Assembly (NCBI GenBank): GCA_964035575.1
Contig: OZ037853.1
Coordinates: 280,501-344,500 of the forward strand
Source: Rhynchopus sp. YZ270_cl-10
Lineage: Eukaryota > Euglenozoa > Diplonemea > Diplonemida > Diplonemidae
Direction of reading: 5' to 3'
Length of the DNA stretch: 64,000 nucleotides
In this document: one piece after another, positions 11,301-21,140 of the stretch
Layout of the letters: every line of letters starts with the position of its first letter
Numbering within the stretch: position 1 is the stretch's first letter
The notes under the pieces: model-generated
The model's database searches: none
Told to the model about the DNA's origin: nothing
What the model saw: the letters and a program-made list of their open reading frames with translations, nothing else
Translations under genes and position numbers: made by a program

Positions 11301-12081
11301 GTGTTGGCGGTGCTGGAGTTGGTGGCGCTGGTGTTGGTGGTGATGGAGTTGGGGGAGATGGTGTCGGTGGTGATGGTGTAGGTGGGGACGGTGTCGGCGG
11401 CGCTGGAGTTGGTGGTGACGGTGTGGGTGGGGACGGAGTTGGAGGTGCTGGAGTTGGTGGCGCTGGTGTTGGTGGTGACGGAGTTGGGGGAGATGGTGTA
11501 GGTGGCGACGGTGTGGGTGGTGAAGGTGTCGGTGGTGACGGAGTTGGAGGTGCTGGGGTTGGAGGTGACGGTGTCGGCGGCGCTGGAGTTGGTGGTGAAG
11601 GTGTCGGCGGAGATGGCGTAGGTGGCGACCGTGTCGGCACGAACCTATACCATTCGCACGTCTCAGCTGCTGTCTTGCCCAACGTGCACTCATGCTTGCC
11701 TTCAGCCGTCTGCCATTGTGTGACTCCGTTGGTGCTCTCCCTGAACTCTGCGTCGGTCACCTTCCAACCATCTGACGAGCCGAAGACGACACACTCCAAG
11801 AAGATGCTTGCAACGTCAGTGGGATCGAAGTCACAGGTGTTTGCCCACTTGCTGGCCACAGAACTCTTGCTCGGTGCATCAATGTAACCCAGCACACACA
11901 CCTTCCCATCATAGGTACGTGCAGACAGGGAGTACGCGTTGTCCGAACCGTCCTTACCCCCAGACCCGCTTGTCACACGGCTATTGATCCAGGTCCCGAG
12001 GGTAATCGGGATCGACCCTGAGCGCGGCTGCGCCTGCGCCACGCACAGCAACAGCAGCCATAGCAGCAGCTGTCCATTCAT
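8365..12081 (-). CDS. Secreted/multipass membrane protein with long PPTP repeat
   Basis: Start chosen at the ATG at 12081, which opens with a clear signal peptide ([18 protein letters not shown]) after a polypyrimidine tract and CACACAG. About 1238 residues. Order: signal peptide; a Cys-containing ectodomain of about 135 residues; about 430 residues of five-residue [10 protein letters not shown] repeats (plus-strand coordinates about 10270-11640), likely an extended stalk; a Thr/Ala-rich linker; then a C-terminal part with about six hydrophobic segments (e.g. [56 protein letters not shown]) and a long charged cytoplasmic tail rich in Ser, Pro and Arg. The layout recalls bodonid multi-gene 'membrane-associated proteins' (from memory, not searched). 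A surface role is inferred. The repeat is a likely site of length variation. Confidence 0.8.
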   Translation of the reverse strand: MNGQLLLWLLLLCVAQAQPRSGSIPITLGTWINSRVTSGSGGKDGSDNAYSLSARTYDGKVCVLGYIDAPSKSSVASKWANTCDFDPTDVASIFLECVVFGSSDGWKVTDAEFRESTNGVTQWQTAEGKHECTLGKTAAETCEWYRFVPTRSPPTPSPPTPSPPTPAPPTPSPPTPAPPTPSPPTPSPPTPSPPTPSPPTPSPPTPAPPTPAPPTPSPPTPSPPTPAPPTPSPPTPSPPTPSPPTPSPPTPAPPTPAPPTPSPPTPSPPTPSPPTPAPPTPSPPTPSPPTPSPPTPSPPTPAPPTPSPPTPSPPTPSPPTPSPPTPSPPTPAPPTPSPPTPSPPTPSPPTPSPPTPSPPTPSPPTPSPPTPAPPTPSPPTPSPPTPSPPTPSPPTPSPPTPSPPTPSPPTPAPPTPSPPTPSPPTPSPPTPSPPTPSPPTLAPLTPSPPTPAPPTPSPLSPSPPTPAPPTPSPPTPAPVTPSPPTPSPPTPSPPTPSPPTPSPPTPSPPTPAPPTPSPPTPSPPTPSPSTPSPPTPAPPTLSPPTPSPPTPAPPTPSPLSPSPPTPAPPTPPPLTPAPTPPPTPLQTVSPLTALPEPATPAPTLPPSSTDTFAPRARRTLAPQPIATQATETPMLAAAQTTNETTRGEATKQVTAAGAVALLSAGSAGLATRLLASTEECKIYGDKKSYPVMLHPTQLVVDGSEAAGMVIGNLGGFLALTMLHLVACELLRHAQNFALKTVFRSRTEPFVRDVQGLLRFPGGPALLFQILYQGSSVGALQLLYSAPTAGLRVLGFVATVLCIAGPVAVLYTFTNDAPNNALLLIDARTAAYGKVKRNALHFLIGNGEWISRTDHNHWSLRYSAVVRPYRQGCLWFHFLQLASMLAISAVQAFTPTNYIACGHLKVASFCIIFVMLAVVVKIRPYARSRDTIVDVSVMVFQCIALLFMAIGYYREQPTDLLFEGATVLMVLGVVCILVKVLLDVICEVYVLIVCRRDRLQDEYFDSKKRKESTDSQTEVAIELAALSQHNELTMSSSYGDISEVCALSTSRDVHAKSSSNSFVKKVARLFSKPPKHSLSEEHLIETTELSEAFPMAGSTFRTSSPLSDGTTLSVAVEGGGCTPGVTPPSTSITPPPRPPPRLPGRGTAFGRGAGGIPLRRIGSNTSNGGRGRRASVADTMSRHGSLYSAKAGVDEHDVPELCRPRRGSACDVALVGGILIAEEMTSRPKRKGSVLSLAR

Positions 12082-12604
12082 CCGCCTTCCCCCCCTCCCC
12101 TGTGTGTGGGTTGTTGTGGGTGACGGGGTGTGCGGGAGGGAGGAGGGGGGTGAGAGGCGGGAAGGTGCGCTCCGTCTCAACTCCACCTATCGATACTGGG
12201 GTGCGTCGTTTCTACTCAAAAATGATTAAGATATTATTTTCAATCGAAAGATGGAGTTTTGTCCACCAGCGTCAAAAAGTAAACAAACATTCTTCGGAAG
12301 AGGACCAGAAGAACGCCAACCAGGGATCAAAGACCCTCATGAAGGAGGTGTGGTGTTTGCATCTCGTTCCACCTAAACCCATAAAAGAGGAAAGTGCTAA
12401 ATATAAAAGAGGGGGACTGTCGCTATTTTGTTTGTATCTTTCACTAACAGGAGGGAGGGTAAAATCTGCCCCACTGTACCTTGGTGAGTGACCACAACAC
12501 CAAGGTAGCAGTGCAGCACCGCGAGACCCTCCAAAGCACTGTTTCACAACACCGTTCCGCCCTTTGTGCACACCCTGGCCATCCGCCTGTCGCCGTCGCA
12601 TAAG
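12082..12604. other. Spacer with a 55 bp dispersed repeat
   Basis: No gene seen. Bases 12218-12273 (AAAATGATTAAGATATTATT onward to CCACCAGCGTC) recur almost exactly at 47337-47388, differing by a small indel. Upstream of the membrane-protein ATG lies a C-rich tract that may serve transcription or splicing of that gene. Confidence 0.6.
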
Positions 12605-12731
12605 ACACCCCTGCCCGCCCACAGCCGCTGCAGCAGCGTTTCCAGCTCTGTTGCCTGCAGTGCTTTGCGGGAGGAGTGGCCTGTGAGGGTGCGTCGTGCA
12701 GCTTCGAGGTCGCAGTGCGCAGCTGGCGGCG
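12605..12731 (-). repeat. Conserved 3' flank of Ub-LRR genes, copy 1
   Basis: The same roughly 125 bp follows the stop codon of every complete Ub-LRR copy (also 33510-33629, 35615-35740, 37940-38064). In this copy the frame directly after the stop stays open for 60 codons (LEAARRTLTGHSSRKALQAT), while the other copies carry a 2-base difference. It may be a conserved 3' UTR or a former C-terminal domain. Confidence 0.6.
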
Positions 12732-13505
12732 TCACTCTGTGTGTCTCAGTCGCTTGCGGGATTCCTCAAGTGGTTCGTCTCTGCTGCGTTTCGGGCGGGA
12801 TTCAACCACTAAATGCCACAGCTTTTGTTCCCTCACTTCGCTCGACACAACATCGCTGCAGCCGGTGAGGTAGATGCTCTCCAACAAAGTGCATCCGTCA
12901 AGAAAGCAGAAGGAGGAAATCCCTGTGACATTGCGTAGTGGTGCTAAGTCCAATGTACACAAAGCACTGCATCCATGAAGGAAGCTGTACCCAATTTGTG
13001 TAACATGGATCAACCCAGACAGGTCGATGCTTGTCAATGAAGTGCAGTCCGCAAGAAAGCGGTCCCCGATTACAGTCACAACAGACTCAGCACTCAGATC
13101 AAGACTCGTCAACGGTGCCTCCCAGAGCAAACCATTAGGTGCGGCCCCCGAGAGGAAGCCGTAAGGGATCACCGTCGCAACCTCCGCCTGCAGAAGCAAA
13201 CTCGCCACCTCAGGATCCCTCACACTCCCCAGCCTGTCAGCCGTGATGTCAGTCTCACCCAACGCATGAAGTGCTGCTCTGGCCTCGTATTTCGTCACCT
13301 TCGTCAACACAACCGTGTCTCCAGCACTCAGCTGCGTCATGTCGTATCCTTCGTCCACCGCCTCCCCACCGAAACTCATCACAAAGCCGTCTTCAGGCAA
13401 CCCCACTGCAGACGCCACCTTCCGACGCATCACCGCAGGTGTGTCATCCTCACCCAGCTCCACCGTATCCTTCACTCCGTTCAACCCTTCGATAGTCAGA
13501 TCCAT
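12732..13505 (-). CDS. Ubiquitin-like + BspA-type LRR protein, copy 1 (4 LRRs)
   Basis: 257 residues from the ATG at 13505. Residues 1-70 (MDLTIEGLNGVKDTVELGED ... GDTVVL) show a beta-grasp, ubiquitin-like pattern without a C-terminal diglycine. A helical linker follows (ARAALHALGETDITADRL), then four 24-26-residue BspA/TpLRR-type repeats of the form CTSLTSIDLSGLIHVTQIG, and a basic tail (RPKRSRDEPLEESRKRLRH) that looks like a bipartite nuclear signal. The role is unknown; LRRs of this kind bind proteins. Relative to other copies it has an insert (SGAAPNGLLWEA) before the first LRR. Upstream sequence differs from the 33-39 kb copies, so it is not part of that tandem array. Confidence 0.85.
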   Translation of the reverse strand: MDLTIEGLNGVKDTVELGEDDTPAVMRRKVASAVGLPEDGFVMSFGGEAVDEGYDMTQLSAGDTVVLTKVTKYEARAALHALGETDITADRLGSVRDPEVASLLLQAEVATVIPYGFLSGAAPNGLLWEAPLTSLDLSAESVVTVIGDRFLADCTSLTSIDLSGLIHVTQIGYSFLHGCSALCTLDLAPLRNVTGISSFCFLDGCTLLESIYLTGCSDVVSSEVREQKLWHLVVESRPKRSRDEPLEESRKRLRHTE

Positions 13506-13784
13506 TGTTGTGTCACTCTGTATTTTTCATGGTGAGTGGCGGGTGAGTTTACCTCCCTGAGGACAACACAGAACAGTCCTGCATACCCCTCCAGACGATG
13601 GCAGGAAATACAGACTGCAAGGAACACTTGGCGGGGAGGCGACTGACTTCATTTCAAAACAAAATACCCAACCCGCTCTTTTAGTTTTGTGTTTTAGTAA
13701 TTTCTTGGCAAGACATTCTTTTCCAAAAGAAAAGAAAAAAAAAGGAAAAGAAAAATAAAACAGTTTTATCAGCCTCCCGCGTTT

Positions 13785-13851
13785 CGGACGGGATTCAACC
13801 ACCAAGTCACTCAGCTCGTTCCTCACTCTGGTCGACACAACATCGCTTTCT
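13785..13851 (-). pseudogene. C-terminal fragment of a Ub-LRR gene
   Basis: Codes for SDVVSTRVRNELSDLVVESR followed by PKRG, the end of the last LRR and the beginning of the basic tail, then diverges. It lies just upstream of copy 1, pointing to an older neighbouring copy that has been lost. Confidence 0.75.
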
Positions 13852-13933
13852 GAGTAATTAGCAATTTTTCAAGAAATATTAATACTTTGGTCAGGGGTTC
13901 TTGGTAGCTCGCCACCCGGCACCACTATTTTCT

Positions 13934-16900
13934 CTACTTCGAAGGAGGCCTGAGATGGCTGGGATCTGCCTTTTTACCCTGGCCTATGGCCCTCGCCTCC
14001 CACTTTGGCAATGGAGGCGAATTACGACCCTTCAGGATCTCGGCATGGATGCACGCCATCATCTGCACGAACCAGAGTCTGTTGTCAGGGTCCAGCAGGC
14101 TCACTCCGTAGTTGTCGCCACCTTGCAGTGCACGCGCAGGAACGTAGTCAACCTGTTGAAACAAAAACATGTACAAATTGTATTTAAAAATAGAATTGAA
14201 CTCGGTGAAGTAATAATAAAAGCTTTTCTTACTGGGGGGGGGCGAATAAGAGATGTGGCATCTCTTATTAGGCGAACGGACGAGCCAAAAATAAAATAGA
14301 AAACGACTTCAGGATATGACAGTTAAATGAAATAAAGAAAACACTTTTTCGTTTATCGCACCGCAAAAGGATTGTGTTTTTCACTGATGAATGTGAGTGA
14401 TGTTAGTGGAAAAACAATACGCTAAAGCGGGCACGCACCATCCGTCGTTTTCCATTTCTATTCGTCAATGCTTGATAACACAAAAAAAAAATTTTGGGGG
14501 GGAAAAAAGCAAATAGACATTTTCGCCGGAGGCAAAAAAATTTTTTTGACCACTTTTTTGCCAGACCGGGTAGACGGGGTAAAATTTCAAAATGTTTTTT
14601 CAAGATAAAACCCTGTTCATGGGGGGTGAAACATCTTTTCAGATGATGTGGAATCTTTTCATCTTTTTCACATCTTGTCACGTCGTGAAAAAAGGAGAAA
14701 AAAAAAAAGTGCTCGTACACGATCTGCAGCAGTTCTGCTCAATATTTTTTCTGATGAGTCACCACCACGGTTCGCACGGATCGCGATCCGTCAATTGCGG
14801 TACTTTTCCGGGAAAAAAAAAAAAAAAAAAAAAGTGGGGTGCGCACGGGGGTCGCGCTACGCGCCTACCGACTACCGTAGATTTTTGACGATTTTGCTCG
14901 GTACGTTTTTCCTTACTAAAACCAGAGAATCTCATATTTCATAGTAAGAGTATTTCGGAGTGTTTTTGCACACACATGTGACTCCACCGTGGAGAGCAAT
15001 CGGCTCGCGCAAATAAAAGAAAGCGGAGAAAAGGGAAAACGAAAAAAGACAAAAGTTGGGTACCGTGCGCCTGCGGCGCTACTGTGTTCCCACTCAAAAC
15101 ACCACAATTTCATCTGAAGTTAGGTTTTCAAACCTGAAAATGACCCTTGTTTACGAGTATGGGTTCATATTTTGCAAAAATTTAAGTCAATAAAATTTTG
15201 TCCATTTTTCCAAAATGACCCCATCACTTTCTGCAATCGCACCGAATCGGACGATGCGATCGACAAAAACGCCCAAAAATGCACCCCACACCCCCTTTTT
15301 TTTTCGTGATCCGGACCCCAAAATTTTGGTCAAAATCACGTGATCTGGGAACATCAGCTTGAAAATTTTTGACCAAAGAAAAAAAAATTTCTTTGCCCTA
15401 AATCGGGCGTGGTAGGTGATACAATGGCCCAAAAAATCTAAAGAAAATCTCAGATTGACTTTTTCTGGAAAAAAATTTTCAAGTCAAAATTTCAGCCAAA
15501 AATACGGTCATTTTCACCTGATTTTTTTTCACGACGTTTTTTTTTTCACGATCAAGAAACGAAGTTGTGAGAGATTTCCGAAATTTTAGATCGTGATAAG
15601 ATCTTTTACCCCCCATGCCTGTTGCATCAGAGTTTCCGCCAAGGTGTACCGGGGTGTACTTTGGTACACCCCAATATTTTTCCCGGAAAAATTTGGATTT
15701 TTACAGGGATTCGGGGTGTACCAAAGTACACCCCGAGAAAAATGGGGTTTTTAGAGGTTGTAGATGACCCCCCGTGGTCATGTGACCCCACCGTGCAGAG
15801 CGTTTGGCTCGCTGTGTCAAAAGGAGTGGAAGAAAAGGGGGGGAAAATCTAGGGAAAAAAGAAAAAAAGTAGCGTACCGTGCGCCTGCGGCGCTGTGTTG
15901 CTGGCTATTTGATGTTGCTATATTATCATTGACACTTCTGTGTATTGCCCCTTTTTAAAGGAGACTTCGGTGCAAGCGACGAATGCATTCACTTTCTACT
16001 ACATGTTCCAACAGCAGCACTGTAATCACTGTGTAGCGCAATGCAATGAAAAAAGCAAATACCATCACCCTCTCACAAGACTCCTTACCTTGTTAAGCTT
16101 CCACCCCCGACCTCCAAACGAACCACCTCTACCAGACAACACAGCTGTGAAGCTTAACATGGTTGCTATCAAAGCTGGTGCTAAAACCCAAAAAGTTGTG
16201 CCAAAGCTGCGGCAGAGCCGACTTGTCTTGGTCAAGAAGGAGACCCCTCCCACGGTTGACGAGGCGATACGGCCAGTGGAACGTGACACCTCACCCGGTA
16301 GTGAGTGTATCTCGCGCCTCCCCTTCTGCCCTTTCAACCCTTCCCAAAAAATTTTTTGTAGCACTCCCCCGCACGCTTCGCCTCTCTACCTGTGTCTGCC
16401 AGGGAGGCGCGCGCGAAGCGCGCGACGACCGCTTTTTCGGGGAGAAAAAAAAATTTTTTGGGGGTCGTTTTCACGGTACACCCCAATTTCTGAAACCCCA
16501 AATCCTGGCGGAAACCCTGTGCATGCAAAAAAAAAAAAAAAAAAAAAATACCCCCAAAATCTCAACCTGATCTCTTATTCGGCCCTAATCTCTTATTCAC
16601 CCCTGATCTCTTATTCGCCCCCCCCCCCAGTAAGGGTTGAGGATAACCTGCGCCTTAACCTTTTTTGAAGCACAAAGGCTTCGGTCGACTCGATACAAAA
16701 AATACGCAACAATAGTTATACCTTCAGCTTGGGGTCTGGGATGACACCCTTCTCGCACACTGCCTCAATCTGCTCTGCAGTCATATGCATCCTGAAGAAA
16801 GTAACCATGTCGTCGATCAGGCGGACTGCGTACAACGCACACGGCTCCAAGTTGTTGCTCTTGTTCCGGTAGTGCGCTGACATCATCTCCCCAATGATTT

Positions 16901-17648
16901 GAGCAGCAGAGCTCTTCAGCATAGTCGCAGTCGTTTTCTCGTTGCCCTCTTTGTCCATCGACAGTTTGTCCTCCCAGATAAACACAAGCGCTCCGGATGA
17001 TCCCTTGTTGCATTTTGCCACGTAAACGTCGTCAGCCTCACAGTTGATCTGCATCCCGGCAAACTTGAACTCGATTGGTTGGGAGGCGAACGTGGACTCC
17101 TTGTGATTATTGAACCCACACAAGTTCAGCAGTTGCATGGCCAACGCATCTACGCCATTCTCAGACGGCGGAGCGGTGGTCGTCGCGTGATGGCGGAGAA
17201 CTCTCTGCAGTTGTACGAAGGTGGCGCCAATTTTCTCGTCCAGCAGGCGTCTATAACCGGGGTCTTGCACATGATTCAGGTCCAACTCCCACGCTCCTTC
17301 CGCGATGTCGTCCATTGTTGCAGTGCACTCGGCAAACACTTTCACTTCCGGCAACAGTTCGACGTTCTGGAGATCGTCCTTGGTGAACCCAAGATCCGTA
17401 AATTGCAGATCGCAAAAGGGTTCCACCCACTCCAGGCGCCATTTGCTGGTGGGGTGAAGTCCGTCTGCATCCAATTTATTGAAGGGGTCCATACAGATTT
17501 CATCTGAGGAATCCGAAGAGTGAGAGTCAGTGCTTGACACACAGGACACTGTTCTGGATGACTTGCCGTCCACCTTCACCATCTTTGCTGCTGATAGCGT
17601 CGGTGTATCATCTGAACCGCTTTCGTCCGGTACCTTCCTCTTGGACAT
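13934..17648 (-). CDS. PD-(D/E)XK-like nuclease-fold protein, two exons
   Basis: Exon 1 is 17648-16722 and exon 2 is 14152-13934, giving about 381 residues. The ATG at 17648 (MSKRKVPDESGSDDTPT) is preferred over an upstream start because what precedes it is low-complexity and ends in a pyrimidine tract with CTACAG. The donor is AAG/GTATAACT, the acceptor TTTCAACAG/GTTGAC, and both are phase 0. The second half has the pattern of PD-(D/E)XK-like domains: VYVAKCNKGSSGALVFIWED then K (the E-x-K site), a following AAQIIGEMM helix with the typical Gln, and a C-terminal strand-helix region continued by exon 2 (VDYVPARALQGGDNYGVSLL ... WFVQMMACIHAEIL). Such domains occur in Crinkler-like and other eukaryotic multigene families (known); activity here is untested. 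The 2.57 kb intron is almost filled by a transposon. Part of exon 1 is duplicated at 17839. Confidence 0.7.
14297..14485. mobile_element. Small TAGAAA-ended element nested in the transposon
   Basis: Starts TAGAAAACGAC and ends near GTCGTTTTCCATTTCTA, imperfect inverted ends. Absent from the 300 bp relative at 53523, so it inserted later. A diverged copy in inverse orientation lies at 41826-42012, sharing the AGTGCGTGCCCGC and CACCGCAAAAGG-type blocks. Confidence 0.6.
14612..16515. mobile_element. 1.9 kb insert with 8 bp direct repeats AAACCCTG
   Basis: An AAACCCTG octamer at each end, present once at the matching place in the 53523 copy, fits an 8 bp target duplication (as for hAT-like elements), although I see no convincing inverted ends. 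The interior has inverted GGTGTACC/GGTACACC motifs at 15640-15735 and 16475, A-runs, and a short plus-strand coding-like stretch at 16159-16300 listed separately. Confidence 0.5.
16159..16300 (+). other. Short coding-like stretch inside the transposon
   Basis: From an ATG at 16159 the plus strand reads MVAIKAGAKTQKVVPKLRQS and about 28 further well-composed residues ending near RDTSPGS, after which GGTAGTGAGTG could be a splice donor. It is preceded by a pyrimidine tract and ACACAG. Composition suggests a captured host exon or a remnant of an element protein. It is the only plus-strand stretch in the window with coding character. No family recognised. Confidence 0.35.
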
Positions 17649-17838
17649 ATTGAATACTACTTGTCTTGCCTGTAGTGATGATGCACTGATAGGTAAAGGA
17701 AAAAAAATATTTTTATGTTCCCCCCCCTCCCGATTTTCTGTCGTAGATTTGGGTGTGTATGTGGGAATTGGAGCACCATTCGGCATAATCGGACTTACAG
17801 GGGTGGTTTTTCACTTTTCAGACAAAAAGTTCGGCCGC

Positions 17839-18063
17839 CGATTTTCTCGTCCAGCAGGCGTCTATAACGGGGTTTTGCACATGATTCAGGTCCAACTCCC
17901 ACGCTCCTTCCGCGATGTCGTCCATTGTTGCAGTGCACTTGGCAAACACTTTCACTTCCGGCAACAGTTCGACGTTCTGGAGATCGTCCTTGGTGAACCC
18001 AAGATCCGTAAATTGCAGATCGCAAAATGGTTCCACCCACTCCAGGCGCCATTTGCTGGTGGG
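17839..18063 (-). pseudogene. Duplicated fragment of the nuclease exon 1
   Basis: About 225 bases nearly identical to 17237-17455 of the nuclease gene (SKWRLEWVEPFCDLQFTDLG ... AEGAWELDLNHVQ) lie directly upstream of the parent gene and are joined to a Ub-LRR fragment at about 18100. With only a few substitutions the duplication is recent. The junction changes frame, so no fused protein is expected. Confidence 0.8.
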
Positions 18064-18237
18064 GTAAATTGTTTGCAACATGTTTTTTTCTTTTCCAACT
18101 TCCCGACTCAGCATTCAGATCAAGACTCGTCAACGATATGTCCCACAAGAAGTACTCAGGAATCACCGTCGCAACCTCCGCCTGCAGAAGCAAACACGCC
18201 ACCTCAGGATCCTTCACAGTCTTCAACCTCTCAGCCG

Positions 18238-18839
18238 ATAAACGTTTTTAAAAATAGGATGGAACACCCCGTTCCGAAGAGGAATGCAGCCACCCCGAAA
18301 AAGTGGGGGTGTGTCGCCAGTCTGCGGTGAGAAACTCCTCCCTGAGTCAAAACTGCCGCTGGTTAGCGCTGGCTAAGGTTCCCTTTTCACCCGGTCACAA
18401 TCGAGTCTCGCTCCGTCGGCGTTGACTGCACTGCAAAGCCCCTTGGTCCACCGTCGTAAAAAGACACCACAAAAAGCGTAGGTAGGTGGGGGACCGGCAG
18501 GTTACAGACAGAGGCAGTACGGAGCTAAGGTGTCGGCGGTCGCGGGTTGCCGTGGAGGCCTGCCCCGTGGAGGTCTTGGGATCTGGGAGTTTTGTGGGAG
18601 TAATCGGCTCAGAGTACCCTGCATTCCATGCACGACTCGAGCTCCTTGTGGTAGGATATTGGGGTCCCGGGAAGCACCCTTCGCACCGAGGTCCCACCAC
18701 CCCAGACAGTTTGTAGGTCTAAAAGCACAACGTACTTGTCCAGGACCTGGCCGCTCTTGGGTTCTCTCGAAAAAAAGATACTAATCCCGTACGCCCGTGC
18801 ACCGCAAAAATGTGCTATGGGGGGCGGTCCGCCGTCGGG
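18238..18839. mobile_element. Element X, copy 1 (602 bp, 20 bp target duplication)
   Basis: Flanked by AGTCTTCAACCTCTCAGCCG at 18218-18237 and 18840-18859 (one mismatch). Non-coding. It begins with an A/T-rich AAAAATAGGATGGAACACCC segment and ends in a G-rich GTGCTATGGGGGGCGGTCC. About 90% or more like X2. Long, variable target duplications fit target-primed insertion (SINE/LINE-like) rather than cut-and-paste. Confidence 0.75.
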
Positions 18840-18924
18840 AGTCTTCAACCTGTCAGCCGCGATGTCAGTCTCACCCAACGCATGAAGTGCTGCTCTGGCC
18901 ACTTGCTTCGTTGTCGTCGACAGG

Positions 18925-20436
18925 GTGGTAGTCCGTTTTAACGGTCTCTGGCAGGCCGGGCCTTCTTTCTGTGGCCTTCCCAAAAGACCCCCAAAAAACA
19001 CAGGTACCTGCTGCGTTTAGTGGCACTTTACCCCAGTCCCTGGAACAGATCGGCAAGCCGACCAGACCAGGTATGCATGCCAACACTACTGGGGGTGCAC
19101 TGTTCGATAGCATAAAAGAAAAGTCAAAAAGTCAAAAAGACAAGAAGGTCAAACAAAATAGGTACTTCGAACAGGGCTGACAGGAGGGGATTCTCACCCG
19201 AGGTTCGGTGCCTGTCAGGCTGCGATTAGTGGTTCTGGATGATTCCCTTCTTCCTAGCCACCGTTACCGCGAAGCCCACACCGTAAGAGAATGGGGACGG
19301 TTCACGACCGTTCGTACGCGTCAGCAAAAGTAGGGGTCGGAGTCCAGGCCCGAACCGGAAACATTAACCTCCGTTTTTCGAAACAATAAAAAGTAAAAAT
19401 GAAAAAGAAAAATCAACAGCAAGAGCAGTGTTGCTGTAAAAGAAACAGCAGCACCGTCAGCTAACATGTCCACACAATATGGCAGACTTTCCGCGTAGCA
19501 CAGACCCTACATTTGGTAGTTGGTCTGCCCTACTGCCTCTTCTGCACCGTAACTGGACGCCACGGCGACAACTCCTTCATCTCCAACGTACCAAAGCACG
19601 TGAAAATAGAACAAAAATAAACACATTGGAAAAACAACAGAGCATGTACCTGCAGAGTGCATACACCCTGAAAGTTTAACCTCTTCCTTCTAGCACAGAC
19701 GTTGGTCTGCCCTACTACTTCTTCTGCACCGTAGCTGAATGCCACGGCGACAACTTGTACCCACCTGCGAATGAATGTTCGCAGATCCCTTCTTCTACTA
19801 ACGTATAAAAACGTAAAAACAGACCAAAAACTACAACATGCCACACTGAATTAACGACAGAGCACGCACCTGCAGATCCACAGATGTTTCACTACGGTGT
19901 ACACAGCCTGAGGTTAAACACATAACACAAGAATTCTACTACGGCAAAAAGATGAAAACTGAACTGAACTGAACAAAACTACAACACACCACACTGAATA
20001 CACAAGAGCACGTACCTGCTGATCCACAGTTGTTTCACATACAGTGTACGCACCAACAAAGCAACACAACGTTCCCATGCGGTCAAACGACAACACAGGA
20101 ACAGCAACAATATTCCGTCACCAGTAGAGACACCGGCAACGCTTCCCTCTTGTACCTGGGATACCCTCATCGGCATCAGCACACTCCCAGTCACCGCACA
20201 GGTAACAGATCCTTGAAACCCCTCCGAAGGGGTTTGCGTAGCCTACATAAGCTGGTGATCTGCCCGAAATTGACTGTGATGTTGTGTTAATAACCAGGGT
20301 TCCCACATCGGCTTGTTCCTCCTCCGGTCCCGAGCGAATCCATCATTGGAGAGGCGGCCGCCCACGCTGACTCAGTACCATGCGAACACGGCGTCCAGGG
20401 GCCCCACTTGGCGGTTGGTCAGACGTTAATTGCCCC
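18925..20436. mobile_element. Element Z (1.5 kb, 19 bp target duplication)
   Basis: Flanked by exact CTTCGTTGTCGTCGACAGG at 18906-18924 and 20437-20455. No open reading frame of note. It has internal duplications: a GTTGGTCTGCCCTACT unit at 19518 and 19704, and a CACCTGC(A/T)GATCCACAG unit at 19868 and 20014. A CTGACAG/CTGTCAG stem-loop lies at about 19178-19220, and a GTAAGAGAA..GGTTCAC motif at 19284 is shared with 5622. Confidence 0.7.
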
Positions 20437-20515
20437 CTTCGTTGTCGTCGACAGGACTATCGTGTCTCCAGCACTCAGCTGCGTCATGTCGTATCCTTCA
20501 TCCATCGCCACCCCA

Positions 20516-21140
20516 TTTGTACGTTTTTTGAAAAATAGGATGGAACACCCCGTCCCACATGTGAGGGAATGCAGCCACCCCAAAAAAGTGGGGGTGTGTC
20601 GCCAGTCTGCGGTGAGAAACTCCTTCCCTGAGTCAAAACTGACGCTGGTTAGCGCTGGCTAAGGTTCCCTTTTCACCCGGTCACAATCGAGTCTCGCTCC
20701 GTCGGCGTTGACTGCACTGCAAAGCCCCTGGTCCACCGTCGTAAAAAGACACCACAAAAAGAACGTAGGTAAGTGGGGGACCGGCAGGTTACAGACAGAG
20801 GCAGTACGGAGCTAAGATGTCGGCGGTCGCGGGTTGCCGTGGATGCCTGCCCCCGTGGAGGTCTTGGGATCTGGGAGTTTTGTGGGAGTGATCGGCTTAG
20901 AGTACCCTGCATATTTCATGCTTACATGGTGTACTCGGATCCTGATCCATAATTGCGGTAGGATATTGGGGTCCCGGGAAGCACCCTTCGCACCGAGGTC
21001 CCACCACCCCAGGTCTAAAAGCACAACGTACTTGTCCAGTACCTGGCCGCTCTTCGGTTCTCTCGAAAAAAAGATACTAATCCCGATACGCCCGTGCACC
21101 GCAAAAATGTGCTATGGGGGGCGGTCCGTCGCCGGGTCAG
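20516..21140. mobile_element. Element X, copy 2 (625 bp, 14 bp target duplication)
   Basis: Flanked by CCATCGCCACCCCA at 20502-20515 and 21141-21154. Same order of segments as X1, with small indels and a replaced stretch at about 20915-20955. Confidence 0.75.

Larger units (their letters stand above)
14232..16630. mobile_element. 2.4 kb TIR DNA transposon with nested insertions, inside the nuclease intron
   Basis: Ends CTGGGGGGGGGCGAATAAGA and its mirror TCTTATTCGCCCCCCCCCAG, flanked by TA on both sides (14230-14231 and 16631-16632), as in Tc1/mariner-like insertions. The same outer parts form a compact 300 bp copy at 53523. Compared with that copy this one holds two extra pieces: a small element at about 14297-14485, and about 1.9 kb at 14612-16515 bounded by direct AAACCCTG octamers. 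No transposase gene is visible, so it must be mobilised in trans if at all. Confidence 0.8.

Noticed and set aside
10040-11887. 615-codon plus-strand frame of Gly/Val/Asp repeats
   Set aside because: It is the antisense of the PPTP repeat. The 15 bp unit has no stop in this frame; only the minus strand has a signal peptide and membrane segments.
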